A stretch of DNA of 64,000 nt. It comes from Blochmannia endosymbiont of Camponotus sp. (GTDB taxonomy: Bacteria; Pseudomonadota; Gammaproteobacteria; Enterobacterales; Enterobacteriaceae). Of the stretch, positions 20,505 through 31,300 are shown piece after piece. Position 1 is the stretch's first letter; the number at the start of each line of letters is the position of its first letter. A model generated the notes under the pieces. That model saw only the letters and a list, made by a program, of their open reading frames with translations. It was not told where the DNA came from and did no database searches. The position numbers and the translations under genes are program-made. The stretch covers positions 310,001-374,000 of the forward strand of contig NZ_CP097757.1 in assembly GCF_023586085.1 (NCBI RefSeq), written 5' to 3'.

Positions 20505-21437
20505 ATGGAATTTATTAGAGGATTACATAACATAAAATCTCATCATAAAGGCTGTATACTTACTATTGGTAATTTTGATGGATTTCATCGTGGACATCGA
20601 GCATTAATTTCAAAATTACAAAAAGAAAGAAATAATTTAAAATTACCTGTTATGGTTATGATTTTTGAACCACAACCCAGAGAATATTTATCTAATATAA
20701 TAGAAATACGATTAACTAGGTTACGAGATAAAATTAATTATTTATATACTGCAGGTGTAGATGTTATTCTATGTATCACTTTTAACAAAAAATTTGCTTC
20801 AATAAAAGCATATAATTTCGTTAAGAATATATTAATCTATAAACTAGGAGTACAATTTGTCTATATCGGAGATGATTTTAGGTTCGGAGCTTTTAGGAAA
20901 GGAGATTTTTTTTTGTTGAAAAAAATAAGTAAGCATGAAGGTTTTAAAGTAATACGTACTGCTGCTTATCTTGATTCAAATGGAAAAAGAATAAGCAGCA
21001 CTGCAATACGTGAAGCTTTAATAGAAAATAGAATTTTAGATGCTGAATTATTACTGGGACATTCTTATTGTATTTCTGGTAGAGTAGTACATGGAGATAG
21101 CTTAGGACGTAGGCTTGGGTTTCCTACGGCTAATGTAGCATTACAGGGTAAAAGATTACCTGTACATGGTGTATATGCAGTAGAAGTATATGGTATTTCT
21201 ACTCTTCCATTACCAGGTGTAGCTAATATAGGAGTACGTCCTACAGTCACTGGTAAAAATCAACAACAATTAGAAGTACATTTGTTAAATATATCTACAA
21301 ATCTATATACTTATCACATTAAAGTAGTTTTTTTAGCTAAAATACGTGATGAACAACATTTCACTTCTATGAAAACATTACAACATCAAATTAAAAAAGA
21401 TATAATAAATGTACGTAGTTATTTTAATAAAAAATAA
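20505..21437 (+). CDS. ribF: Bifunctional riboflavin kinase / FAD synthetase
   Basis: RibF phosphorylates riboflavin to FMN and adenylates FMN to FAD. The 310 residues (E. coli 313) comprise an N-terminal nucleotidyltransferase domain with GNFDGFHRGH at about 22-31 and DDFRFGAFRKGDF. The C-terminal flavokinase domain carries SGRVVHGDSLGRRLGFPTAN and GVANIGVRPTV. The ATG at 20505 gives MEFIRGLHNI, matching MKLIRGIHNL. A T9 run (20906-20914) lies in frame in the middle of the gene without breaking it. It begins the conserved ribF-ileS-lspA-ispH order; ileS starts 36 bp downstream. Confidence 0.96.
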   Translation: MEFIRGLHNIKSHHKGCILTIGNFDGFHRGHRALISKLQKERNNLKLPVMVMIFEPQPREYLSNIIEIRLTRLRDKINYLYTAGVDVILCITFNKKFASIKAYNFVKNILIYKLGVQFVYIGDDFRFGAFRKGDFFLLKKISKHEGFKVIRTAAYLDSNGKRISSTAIREALIENRILDAELLLGHSYCISGRVVHGDSLGRRLGFPTANVALQGKRLPVHGVYAVEVYGISTLPLPGVANIGVRPTVTGKNQQQLEVHLLNISTNLYTYHIKVVFLAKIRDEQHFTSMKTLQHQIKKDIINVRSYFNKK

Positions 21438-21473
21438 TATCAACAAAATTTATAAAAATGGAATAACTTATAA

Positions 21474-24302
21474 ATGATGAACTATAAAAATACTTTAAAT
21501 TTACCACATACATCGTTTCCGATGCGTGCTAATTTGGCTATATGTGAACCTGCCATATTAAAACGTTGGTATAAAGATAATTTATATGAAGCAATTCGTC
21601 TTAAAAAAAATAAAAAAAAATTATTTTTGTTACATGATGGCCCGCCTTATGTAAACGGTAGTATTCATTTAGGGCATGCAGTCAACAAGGTACTTAAAGA
21701 TATTATTCTTAAATATAAAGGTTTTATGGGATACAATGCTCCCTATATCCCAGGTTGGGATTGCCATGGATTACCTATCGAACTGCAAGTAGAACGATTA
21801 ATAGGACACCCGGGGATTGACATTAGCCCAAACGAATTTCGCAATATCTGTCGTAATTACGTTTTGGATCAAATAAAAATACAAAAAAAGGATTTCATGA
21901 GGTTAGGTATTTTAGGAGACTGGGCTAGACCTTATTTAACAATGGACTTTAAAACTGAAGCGAACATTATTCGCACTTTAAGTAAAGTGATATCTTGTGG
22001 TCATTTTTACAAAGGCATTAAACCAATACATTGGTGTTTTCAATGTCATTCTGTATTAGCTGAATCAGAGGTAGAATATAATAATCATTTATCTTCTGCT
22101 ATTGATGTTACTTTTTCTGCAGTAGATAGTATTCGTGTGTCTGAAATATTTAATATTAATTTGTATAAACATACCATTGAATTAGTTATTTGGACTACTA
22201 CCCCTTGGACATTACCTGCTAATCAAGCTATTTCTGTACATCCTGACTATAGTTATCAATTAATTTTGATAAATGACAATAGATATATAATTATTGCAGC
22301 CAATTTGGTAGATATTGTAATGAAACGTATACAATGTTTATCTTGGAAGATTTTAGGCGAAACTTTGGGTAATTCTTTAGAATCGCTGAGATTTCATCAT
22401 CCATTTATGTCTTTTGATGTTCCTATTGTATTAAGTTGTCATGTAACATTAGATGCTGGAACAGGAGCGATACATATAGCTCCAAATCATGGCATTGATG
22501 ACTATATTATAGCTCAAAAATATAATTTAAAAAGAATCAATAATATAATAAACGATAAGGGATATTATATATCTGACATACATCCTACGTTAAATGGAGT
22601 GCACATTTTTCAATCAAATAATATAATAATAAATTTACTGAATCAGTCGGGTACTTTATTACATGTAAATCACAATCATAAGCACAGTTATCCATATTGT
22701 TGGCGTCATGAAATTCCTGTTATATATAAAACTACTTCACAGTGGTTCTTAAGTATAGATAAATATGACTTAAGGGATAAATTATTAAAAGCAATACATG
22801 AAGTACGCTGGATTCCAGAGAAAAGTAAATCTAGTATTGAAACAATGATTATTAATAGACCCGATTGGTGTCTTTCAAGGCAGCGTGTTTGGGGCGTACC
22901 AATACCTTTGTTCATTCATAAACAAACAGATATTTTACATCCACATACATTTGAATTAATGGAAATAGTTGCGCAACGTGTAGAACAATGCGGAATACAA
23001 GCGTGGTGGGATCTAAAAGTTGAAGATATTCTGGAAAAAGAATCGGATCAATATAAAAAAGTATTAGATACTCTTGATGTTTGGTTTGACTCTGGTTCTA
23101 CTTGTGATTCAGTAATACCAGAAAGATTAAAATATCATAAACATTTACCAGATTTATATTTAGAAGGCTCAGATCAGTATCGAGGTTGGTTTATGTCGTC
23201 TTTAATTATATCAACTGTCATTAAAGGAAAAGCCCCTTATAGAGAAGTATTAAGTCATGGGTTTGCTGTAGATTCTCAAGGGCGTAAAATGTCTAAATCT
23301 CTTGGAAATGTTATTAGCCCACAGGAAATAATAAAGAATTTTGGAGCAGATATTTTGAGGCTATGGATAGCTTCTTCTGATTATTCTAAAGATATGACGA
23401 TTTCTGATGCTATTTTAAAACGTACAATTGATATATACCGGCGCATTCGTAATACCGCTCGATTTTGTTTAGCTAACATTAATGATTTTAATCCAGAACA
23501 AGACTGTGTGCATCCAGAAAATATGATTGCAATAGATTGTTGGGCAATAAATTGCGCTTTGTCCGTGCAATTAGAAATAATATCAGATTATAAAAAATAT
23601 AATTTTCATAATGTAATACAGCGGGTTATGCAATTTTGTTCAATAGAAATGGGTTCGTTTTATTTAGATATTATTAAAGATCGACAGTATACTACAAAAA
23701 AAAATAGTACGGCACGCCGTAGTTCTCAGACTGCATTATACCATATTATTGAATCTATGGTACGTTGGATAGCTCCAATTTTATCTTTTACTGCTGATGA
23801 AATTTGGAGATATATTCCAGGAAATCGATCAGAATATGTGTTTACTGAAGAATGGTATGATGGATTATTTAGTATAAATTCAACACAAGTCATGAGTAAT
23901 AATCATTGGAATACTTTTTTAAATGTTCGAAACGAAGTAAACAAAACAGTTGAACAAGCACGTCTTAACGGAATTATTGGAGGATCCTTAGATGCTAGTG
24001 TAATTTTATATGCTATTCCAGAGTTAGCAAATAAATTGCGTATGTTAGATAATGAACTGTCTTTTGGATTGATAACATCTTCTGCTATAGTTTTAGATTA
24101 TTACGAAAAATTTAATAGAATTATACATAAACAAGAAGGAATACCAGGATTGCATATCTTTTTAGAAAAAGCTAAAGGAAAGAAGTGTTTGCGTTGTTGG
24201 CATTATGGATTAGACGTTGATCAAAATAAAAATTATTCAAATATTTGCGCGCGTTGTGTTTCTAATATAGCTGGGCCAGGAGAAAATCGTAGGTTCTTTT
24301 AA
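21474..24302 (+). CDS. ileS: Isoleucyl-tRNA synthetase
   Basis: IleS charges tRNA-Ile and edits mis-activated valine. The 942 residues (E. coli 938) carry the class I motif HLGH at 65-68, the KMSKS loop at 605-609, the editing (CP1) domain between them (VIWTTTPWTLPANQAIS) and a C-terminal zinc site (CLRCWHYG ... CARC). Two adjacent ATG codons begin the frame; the first is used, but the second gives MNYKNTLNLP, equally close to MSDYKSTLNLP. Long A8 and A9 runs (21603-21610, 21612-21620) occur near the start without a frameshift. lspA begins at the very next base after the stop. Confidence 0.98.
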   Translation: MMNYKNTLNLPHTSFPMRANLAICEPAILKRWYKDNLYEAIRLKKNKKKLFLLHDGPPYVNGSIHLGHAVNKVLKDIILKYKGFMGYNAPYIPGWDCHGLPIELQVERLIGHPGIDISPNEFRNICRNYVLDQIKIQKKDFMRLGILGDWARPYLTMDFKTEANIIRTLSKVISCGHFYKGIKPIHWCFQCHSVLAESEVEYNNHLSSAIDVTFSAVDSIRVSEIFNINLYKHTIELVIWTTTPWTLPANQAISVHPDYSYQLILINDNRYIIIAANLVDIVMKRIQCLSWKILGETLGNSLESLRFHHPFMSFDVPIVLSCHVTLDAGTGAIHIAPNHGIDDYIIAQKYNLKRINNIINDKGYYISDIHPTLNGVHIFQSNNIIINLLNQSGTLLHVNHNHKHSYPYCWRHEIPVIYKTTSQWFLSIDKYDLRDKLLKAIHEVRWIPEKSKSSIETMIINRPDWCLSRQRVWGVPIPLFIHKQTDILHPHTFELMEIVAQRVEQCGIQAWWDLKVEDILEKESDQYKKVLDTLDVWFDSGSTCDSVIPERLKYHKHLPDLYLEGSDQYRGWFMSSLIISTVIKGKAPYREVLSHGFAVDSQGRKMSKSLGNVISPQEIIKNFGADILRLWIASSDYSKDMTISDAILKRTIDIYRRIRNTARFCLANINDFNPEQDCVHPENMIAIDCWAINCALSVQLEIISDYKKYNFHNVIQRVMQFCSIEMGSFYLDIIKDRQYTTKKNSTARRSSQTALYHIIESMVRWIAPILSFTADEIWRYIPGNRSEYVFTEEWYDGLFSINSTQVMSNNHWNTFLNVRNEVNKTVEQARLNGIIGGSLDASVILYAIPELANKLRMLDNELSFGLITSSAIVLDYYEKFNRIIHKQEGIPGLHIFLEKAKGKKCLRCWHYGLDVDQNKNYSNICARCVSNIAGPGENRRFF

Positions 24303-24785
24303 ATGCAGCATAAAAAGTATAATCATAAAAATTTAAAATGGTTATGGTTATCTATACTATTAATGTTATTAGATATAGAAACTAAATATTTGATAAAAAC
24401 TCATTTTTTGGTTGGAGAGATATTATCAGTACTACCTGGTATTAATTTTTATTATATTCATAACTCAGGATTAGCTTTTGGGATATTTGCTAATGTTGAT
24501 TTATATTATCGTTGGACATTTATATGGATCACAATATTAATCATTATAGCATTTGTTATAACTTTATATAAAATGATTGGATATTCTAAGTATTATAGTG
24601 TATCTTGTTCTATGATTATTGGAGGAGCTTTAGGAAATCTATTAGATCGAGTATTATATGGAACAGTAGTTGATTTTATTGATATATATATTAAAAGTTG
24701 GCATTGGCCAACTTTTAATATTGCAGATATGGCAATTTGTATAGGAACTATTGTTTTAATAATAAAACACTATTATGATTGTTAA
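24303..24785 (+). CDS. lspA: Lipoprotein signal peptidase (signal peptidase II)
   Basis: LspA is the inner-membrane aspartyl protease that removes the signal peptide from prolipoproteins. The 160 residues (E. coli 164) show four hydrophobic segments. The catalytic aspartates are Asp 124 (in VVDFID) and Asp 142 (in FNIAD), and the conserved NSGLAFG and GGALGNLLDR are present. Its ATG directly follows the ileS stop with no gap, which implies translational coupling. A 15-bp perfect inverted repeat (24688-24721) lies inside the codons around the second active-site motif. fkpB, which follows lspA in E. coli, is absent. Confidence 0.96.
   Translation: MQHKKYNHKNLKWLWLSILLMLLDIETKYLIKTHFLVGEILSVLPGINFYYIHNSGLAFGIFANVDLYYRWTFIWITILIIIAFVITLYKMIGYSKYYSVSCSMIIGGALGNLLDRVLYGTVVDFIDIYIKSWHWPTFNIADMAICIGTIVLIIKHYYDC
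24688..24721. repeat. 15-bp perfect inverted repeat inside lspA
   Basis: Arms 24688-24702 and 24707-24721 (core TTAAAAGTTGGC) are perfectly complementary around the 4-nt loop ATTG. The segment encodes about residues 129-140, just before the catalytic FNIAD motif, so the protein sequence is constrained while the DNA still forms a strong hairpin. Confidence 0.6.
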
Positions 24786-24860
24786 GAAATTTTAATTTGA
24801 GATATTCGTATATCTTGATAAAAATATACGATGATGTCGTATTACCATATTTTGTATATA

Positions 24861-24876
24861 AAGGGGTGTAGATATT
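24861..24876 (+). promoter_or_regulatory. Ribosome binding site and probable ATT start codon of ispH
   Basis: AAGGGG at 24861-24866 is followed after 7 nt by ATT at 24874. The in-frame stop TAA at 24859 closes the frame upstream. Between it and the TTG at 24886 there is no ATG, GTG or TTG. Starting at ATT gives (M)[13 protein letters not shown], aligning residue for residue with E. coli [14 protein letters not shown]. Confidence 0.75.
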
Positions 24877-25809
24877 AAAGTTGTATTGGCTAATCCGCGT
24901 GGATTCTGTGCAGGAGTAAATCGAGCAATTAATATTGTAGAGAAAGCTATTCAAGTATATGGTACTCCGATTTATGTAAAACATGAATTAGTGCATAATG
25001 ATTATGTAGTGAACCGATTATCAAAAAAAGGTATTGTTTTTATTGAACAAATAAATGATGTACCCAATGGGGCAGTTCTAATTTTTTCTGCGCATGGGGT
25101 GTCAAAAAAAATACGGAAAGAAGCGAAAATTAAAAATTTAGTAATACTCGATGCTACTTGTCCGTTAGTTACGAAAGTACATATGGAAGTTGCACGCGCT
25201 AATCGTAATGATATGGAAGTTATTTTAATAGGACATGCTGGTCATCCAGAAGTAGAAGGAACGATGGGGCAATATATTTCTAATAATTCTGGAAGAAAAA
25301 TATATTTAGTTGAGTCTAGATCAGACGCTTGGTTTCTTAAGGTAAATTATCCAAATAATTTATTTCTTGTAACTCAAACAACTTTGTCAATAGATGATAC
25401 CGCAGAAATTGTTACGATTTTACACAAAAGATTTCCTAATATTCTAAGTCCTAGAAAAAATGATATTTGTTATGCTACATTTAATAGGCAGAATGCCCTT
25501 AAAAATTTAGCTTTAACAGTAGATATAATATTTGTTGTAGGATCAAGGATGTCATCTAATTCTATGAGATTAATTGAACTAGCACATCGGATTGGAAAAA
25601 TTGTATATTTAATTAGCCATGCTAATGATATTCAAAAAGATTGGTTGCGTGGAATGAATAATGTTGGCATTACTGCTGGAGCATCAGCTCCGGATATTTT
25701 AGTATACCAAGTCCTGGATAAGTTACGTACATTAAGTAAAGATCATCTTGTTGTTGAAGAAATGATTGGACAAGAAGAGAATATGTTTTTTAGTATACCT
25801 AAAATTTAG
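24874..25809 (+). CDS. ispH: 4-hydroxy-3-methylbut-2-enyl diphosphate reductase (probable ATT start)
   Basis: IspH (LytB) is the iron-sulfur enzyme that makes isopentenyl and dimethylallyl diphosphate in the last step of the MEP pathway. The three cluster-ligand cysteines are visible in [24 protein letters not shown] and [31 protein letters not shown] and [11 protein letters not shown] are also present. The preferred start is ATT at 24874 with AAGGGG 7 nt upstream, giving 311 residues (E. coli 316). The only other candidate, TTG at 24886, would delete the first strand and sit 19 nt from the ribosome binding site. It is 88 bp after lspA, and a 17-bp inverted repeat follows downstream. Confidence 0.96.
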   Translation: MKVVLANPRGFCAGVNRAINIVEKAIQVYGTPIYVKHELVHNDYVVNRLSKKGIVFIEQINDVPNGAVLIFSAHGVSKKIRKEAKIKNLVILDATCPLVTKVHMEVARANRNDMEVILIGHAGHPEVEGTMGQYISNNSGRKIYLVESRSDAWFLKVNYPNNLFLVTQTTLSIDDTAEIVTILHKRFPNILSPRKNDICYATFNRQNALKNLALTVDIIFVVGSRMSSNSMRLIELAHRIGKIVYLISHANDIQKDWLRGMNNVGITAGASAPDILVYQVLDKLRTLSKDHLVVEEMIGQEENMFFSIPKI

Positions 25810-25907
25810 TATATTTAAGCAATAATGTGTTTATTAATTTAGTGCAATAGTAAAATTATAAGCTTTAAGTAAAGTACAACAGCATAAAAACTGTATGATG
25901 GTATATG

Positions 25908-25946
25908 TTATTTATTATATTTTAATAATTAAAATATAATAAATAA
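25908..25946. terminator. 17-bp perfect inverted repeat after ispH
   Basis: Arms 25908-25924 and 25930-25946 (arm TTATTTATTATATTTTA) pair perfectly around a 5-nt loop. It lies about 100 bp downstream of ispH and 117 bp before dapB, both on the + strand. A terminator of the ribF-ispH operon is the simplest reading, although the stem contains no G or C and lacks a clear U tract. Confidence 0.5.
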
Positions 25947-26062
25947 TTACTGAAATTTATTGAAAATTTATATTTTATTATTTTCATATCAAGTTATAAA
26001 AATAAATTATAATTGTACATTCTTCTGTATATTATAAGTACTATTATAGGGTATATAAAATC

Positions 26063-26914
26063 ATGAATGATGCGCTTCTTCGTATTGCCGTTACGGGAAT
26101 AACCGGACGTATGGGCAAAAAAATAATACAATGTATTGTTAAGGGAGAAAAAAAATTTAGTCAAAAAATTATTTTAGGGGCCGCTATAACACGTTCAAAT
26201 GCTAGTATTTGTGGTATGGATGTTGGAAAGTTAATAAAAACCAATACTTTAGGTATAACAGTGACTGATAGTCTCGAGTTAGTTAAAAATGACTTCGATG
26301 TTTTAGTAGACTTTACTGCTCCTAGTATATCTATGGAATATTTAAAATTTTGTGTTCATAATAATAAAAATATAGTTATTGGTACGACTGGGTTTAATAA
26401 GACTCATGAACATTTTATTATGAATGCATCTCGAAAAATAGGAATTGTTTTCTCTTCTAATTTTAGTATAGGTATAGCATTAATATCAAGATTGTTACAT
26501 AAGATTACACATACTATAGGTGATAATTCAGACATCAGTATCGTTGAAACGCATCATAATAAAAAAAGTGATATTCCGTCTGGAACTGCTTTAATGATGC
26601 AAAACACTATTGTAAATGCATTAAGATCTACACGATCTAACAAAATTATGGATCGCAATGTTGATTATACAACATATTCATCAGAATCATCTTCTAATCG
26701 TGATATCTTAATTCATTCGATACGTGCTGGGAACATTATTGGAGAACATACTATTCTATTTATAGGACCAGAAGAACGTTTAGAAATCACACATAAAGCG
26801 TCAGATCGTACAATTTTTGCTCGTGGGGCATTACATTCTGCTATTTGGTTAGGATATGATAAAATAGGATTATTTGATATAGGAGATACTTTAGGAATAA
26901 ATGCGTTATTATGA
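26063..26914 (+). CDS. dapB: 4-hydroxy-tetrahydrodipicolinate reductase
   Basis: DapB reduces hydroxy-tetrahydrodipicolinate with NAD(P)H on the way to meso-diaminopimelate and lysine. The 283 residues (E. coli 273) have the dinucleotide-binding start VTGITGRMGKKI, the GTTGF motif, and the catalytic ETHHNKKSDIPSGTAL with His 164, His 165 and Lys 168. The end is LFDIGDTLGINALL. The ATG at 26063 places the N-terminus as in E. coli. It stands alone between two inverted repeats (25908-25946 and 26986-27036). The product serves both peptidoglycan (MurE uses DAP) and lysine supply. Confidence 0.96.
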   Translation: MNDALLRIAVTGITGRMGKKIIQCIVKGEKKFSQKIILGAAITRSNASICGMDVGKLIKTNTLGITVTDSLELVKNDFDVLVDFTAPSISMEYLKFCVHNNKNIVIGTTGFNKTHEHFIMNASRKIGIVFSSNFSIGIALISRLLHKITHTIGDNSDISIVETHHNKKSDIPSGTALMMQNTIVNALRSTRSNKIMDRNVDYTTYSSESSSNRDILIHSIRAGNIIGEHTILFIGPEERLEITHKASDRTIFARGALHSAIWLGYDKIGLFDIGDTLGINALL

Positions 26915-26985
26915 TCACTTGAGATAGAGACAATAATAGTATCGTTTTGTATATTATATTGAATATTAAGAAATTTAAAAATTGA

Positions 26986-27036
26986 CAATAAAATAAAACA
27001 TGTGTAAATAATATTTACACATGTTTTATTTTATTG
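26986..27036. terminator. 25-bp perfect inverted repeat between dapB and carA
   Basis: Arms 26986-27010 and 27012-27036 are perfectly complementary with a single-base centre; the inner part includes ACATGTGTAAATA. The 51-bp element starts 72 bp after the dapB stop and ends 112 bp before carA. The outer right arm TTTTATTTTATTG gives a U-rich 3' side, so a terminator of dapB is plausible. The arm length far exceeds a usual intrinsic terminator. Confidence 0.65.
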
Positions 27037-27148
27037 TACTATAATATTAATTATAATTTAATATATAACTCATCAATTTCCTTTAATAAATTAAATATAA
27101 ATTATATATTTAATGATTAATTTATTCGACAAATATAGAGGTATTTTG

Positions 27149-28288
27149 ATGAAACCAGCGTTATTGGTACTAGAAGATGGTAATCGATTTTATGGATACG
27201 CAATAGGAATTGAGGGAGAAACAGTAGGAGAGGTGGTATTTAATACATCAATGACTGGATATCAAGAAATAATTACTGATCCTTCTTATGCATATCAAAT
27301 AGTAATTTTAACTTACCCTCATATTGGAAATGTTGGAACCAATGAACTTGATAATGAATCTTCTTGTATTCAGGTAAGAGGACTTATTATTCATAATTTA
27401 GCAACTACTGTTAGTAATTTTCGTCATACGTTAACTCTTTCAGATTATTTAATACAACAGAATGTTGTTGGTATTGCTGGGGTAGACACTCGTAAATTAA
27501 CTCGACTAATACGAGAAAAAGGAATGCAACATGGATGCATTATTGCTCATGACGTTCCTAATGCTAATGTAGCATTACGTAGAGCTCGCGAATTTCCTGG
27601 ATTACACGGGCTTAATCTTGCTCATAAAGTAAGTACTTCTCAACAATATATATGGAATCAAGGTACTTGGGATATCAAATCTGGAGTATTTGCTACTCCA
27701 TTACGTTTACCTTATCGTGTAGTAGTATATGATTTCGGTATTAAACGAAACATCATGCGTATATTAGTAGATTATGGTTGTTTATTAACTGTAGTCCCAG
27801 CACATACCACAGCGCGTGAAATAATTAATATGAAACCAGATGGAATTTTTTTAGCTAATGGACCTGGAGATCCAAATGCATATGGATATGCAATTGATTC
27901 TATTCAAATTTTTTTAAATACCACTAAAATACCGTTGTTTGGAATTTGTTTAGGCCATCAATTACTAGCACTAGCTAATGGAGCAAAAATAATAAAAATG
28001 AAATTTGGTCATCATGGATCTAATCATCCAGTAAAAGATATGGAAACAAATAAGGTTATAATAACTGCTCAAAATCATAATTTTGTAGTAGATAAAAAAA
28101 CTTTACCTAATACTTTAAAAATAACACATATTTCATTATTCGATGGAACATTACAAGGTATTCACCATATTAATAAACCTGCTTTTAGTTTCCAAGGTCA
28201 TCCAGAAGCTAGTCCTGGGCCTCACGATGCTACATCATCATTATTCAGTCATTTTATCAAATTAATTAAAAATTACCGTAATCAATAA
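27149..28288 (+). CDS. carA: Carbamoyl-phosphate synthase small subunit (glutaminase)
   Basis: CarA hydrolyses glutamine and channels ammonia to CarB. From the ATG at 27149 it has 379 residues (E. coli 382), starting [16 protein letters not shown]. The class I amidotransferase domain holds the nucleophile Cys 267 in GICLGHQLL and the His and Glu of [19 protein letters not shown] lies 6 nt upstream of this ATG, which favours it over the in-frame ATG 36 bp earlier. carB follows after 18 bp. The product feeds arginine and pyrimidine synthesis. Confidence 0.98.
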   Translation: MKPALLVLEDGNRFYGYAIGIEGETVGEVVFNTSMTGYQEIITDPSYAYQIVILTYPHIGNVGTNELDNESSCIQVRGLIIHNLATTVSNFRHTLTLSDYLIQQNVVGIAGVDTRKLTRLIREKGMQHGCIIAHDVPNANVALRRAREFPGLHGLNLAHKVSTSQQYIWNQGTWDIKSGVFATPLRLPYRVVVYDFGIKRNIMRILVDYGCLLTVVPAHTTAREIINMKPDGIFLANGPGDPNAYGYAIDSIQIFLNTTKIPLFGICLGHQLLALANGAKIIKMKFGHHGSNHPVKDMETNKVIITAQNHNFVVDKKTLPNTLKITHISLFDGTLQGIHHINKPAFSFQGHPEASPGPHDATSSLFSHFIKLIKNYRNQ

Positions 28289-28306
28289 TGTTTGGAGAAT
28301 ACAAAC

Positions 28307-31300
28307 GTGCCAAAAAGAACCGATATACAAAGCATTTTGCTATTGGGGGCTGGTCCAATTATTATCGGGCAAGCCTGTGAATTTGATTACTCTGGAGCAC
28401 AAGCTTGCAAAGCATTACGTGAAGAGGGATATCGTCTTATTTTAGTAAACTCTAATCCTGCTACAATTATGACAGATCCTGATATGGCTGACGCAACTTA
28501 TATTGAAGCAATTCAATGGGAGATAATATCTAAAATTATTGAAAAAGAACGTCCAGATGCGCTACTTCCAACTATGGGAGGACAAACTGCTTTGAATTGC
28601 GCTTTAGATTTAGAACACCACGGAATTTTAAGAAAATTTAATATCATAACTATTGGGGCAACGATAGACTCGATTTATAAAGCAGAAGATCGCCAAAAAT
28701 TTCGAGAATCTATGAAAAAAATTGGTTTAGATACAGCTCAATCTGAAATTGCGCGTGATATAAGTGAAGCTATGATAACTTTAGAAAAAATTGGACTACC
28801 TTGTGTTATTCGTCCTTCTTTTACTTTAGGAGGGAACGGGGGAGGTGTTGCTTATACTGAAGAAGAATTTAAAAAGCTTTGCAGATATGGATTAAGTTTA
28901 TCTCCCAATCATGAACTTTTAATCGATGAATCTTTAATCGGTTGGAAAGAATATGAAATGGAAGTAATTCGTGATATTAAAGACAATTGTATAATCGTAT
29001 GCTCCATAGAAAACGTTGATCCCATGGGTATTCATACTGGTGATTCTATTACTGTAGCGCCAGCTCAAACTTTAACTGATAAAGAATATCAGGTTATGAG
29101 AAATGCTTCAATAATGGTATTACGTGAAATTGGAGTAGAGACTGGTGGAGCTAACGTACAATTTGCAGTGAATCCAAATAATGGAAGACTTGTTGTCGTT
29201 GAAATGAATCCGAGAGTATCACGGTCATCAGCATTAGCTTCAAAAGCAACTGGATTTCCTATAGCCAAAATAGCTACTAAACTAGCAGTAGGATATACTC
29301 TAGATGAACTGTCAAATGATATTACAAATGGATGCATTCCTGCATCTTTTGAGCCATCTATAGATTATGTAGTAACTAAAATTCCACGTTTTGATTTTGA
29401 AAAATTTCCAGGGAAACGCAATAATAGATTGACAACTCAAATGAAATCAATAGGCGAAGTTATGGCGATTGGCCGTAGTCAACAAGAATCTTTACAAAAA
29501 GCAATTCGTGGACTAGAAATAGGAGTAACAGGACTGGATTCCAAAATTAATTTAGATCATCCTAAAGCATTTAATATTATTAAATATGAATTAAGAAATG
29601 CTAGTAGTAACAGAATATGGTACATTGCTGATGCTTTCCGATATGGAATATCTTTAGAACAAATTTTTTATTTAACTAATATCGATCGTTGGTTTTTAGC
29701 TCAAATTGAAGAATTAATACAATTAGAAAATGATGTAATATCTACTGGCATATCATACCTTAACAGAAATCGTTTATATTTTCTTAAGAAGAAAGGATTT
29801 TCTGACGCAAGATTAGGGAAATTGATAGGTGTATCAGAAAATAAAATTCGCGCACTAAGATTTATATATGATATACATCCTGTATATAAACATGTAGATG
29901 CTTGTGCGGCAGAATTTTCTACTGATACTTCTTATATGTATTCTACTTATGATGGTGAGTGTGAATTCCAATTCAATCAAAGTAATAAAACTATCATGAT
30001 ATTAGGAGGCGGGCCCAATCGTATTGGGCAAGGTATTGAATTTGATTACTGCTGTGTTCATGCAGCATTAGCATTGCGTGAAAGCGGATATAACGTAATC
30101 ATGGTAAATTGTAATCCCGAGACTGTTTCTACTGACTATGATATATCAGATATGCTTTATTTTGAACCAATTACTTTAGAAGACATTTTAGAAATAGTAC
30201 GCATTACTAAACCAACAGGTGTAATTGTTCAATACGGAGGACAAACTCCATTAAAATTAGCTAAAGCAATGGAGGCAGCTGGGGTATCTATTATAGGTAC
30301 TAGTCCAGATGCAATTGATCAAGCAGAAAATAGAGAACGATTTCAGCGTTCAATAAAATGTTTAGAACTACAACAACCTAAAAATGTTACCGTTACATCA
30401 TTAGAATCAGCTTTAAAAAATGCTAAAATTATAGGGTATCCTATGGTAGTTAGACCTTCTTATGTTTTAGGAGGTAGAGCTATGGAAATAGTATATAACA
30501 AAAAAGAATTATTATGCTATTTTAAAAATGCTGTTAAAGTATCTAATAATGCTCCAGTTTTATTAGATCATTTTTTAGAAAATGCAATTGAAGTAGATGT
30601 AGATGCTATTTGTGATGGACAACAGGTGTTTATTGGAGGAATTATGGAACATATTGAATACGCAGGAGTACATTCTGGAGATTCAGCATGTTCTTTACCA
30701 GCTTATACATTAAGTAAAAATATTCAAGATAAGATACGGCATCAAGTAAAAAAGTTAGCATTTAAATTTAATGTAAAAGGTTTAGTTAATATACAATTTG
30801 CAATACAAAAAAATGAAATTTATATAATTGAAATTAATCCAAGAGCGTCGCGCACAGTTCCTTTCGTATCTAAAGCTACTGGTATAGCATTAGCAAAAAT
30901 CGGGACTCGAGTGATGATTGGTCAATCTTTATTTGATCAAGGTATTATAAAAGAAGTGATTCCTCCTTATTTCTCAGTAAAAGAAGTAGTGTTGCCGTTT
31001 AATAAATTTATTGACATAAATCCAAAATTAGGACCAGAGATGAGATCTACAGGGGAAGTAATGGGCATTGGGCGTACTTTTGAGGAAGCATTTGCCAAAG
31101 CAACGGTAAGCAGTCGATCTTATATTAAAAAACATGGTGATATATTATTATCATTAACTGAAAAAGATACAGATAAAGCGATAGATTTAGTTACTAAATT
31201 TATTAAAAATGGTTTTATGTTAGATGTTTCATATGAAACAGCAAAGATGTTAGAAAGTGTTGGCATTATTTCTCAAATGATTAGGCCAGTGCATATAGCT

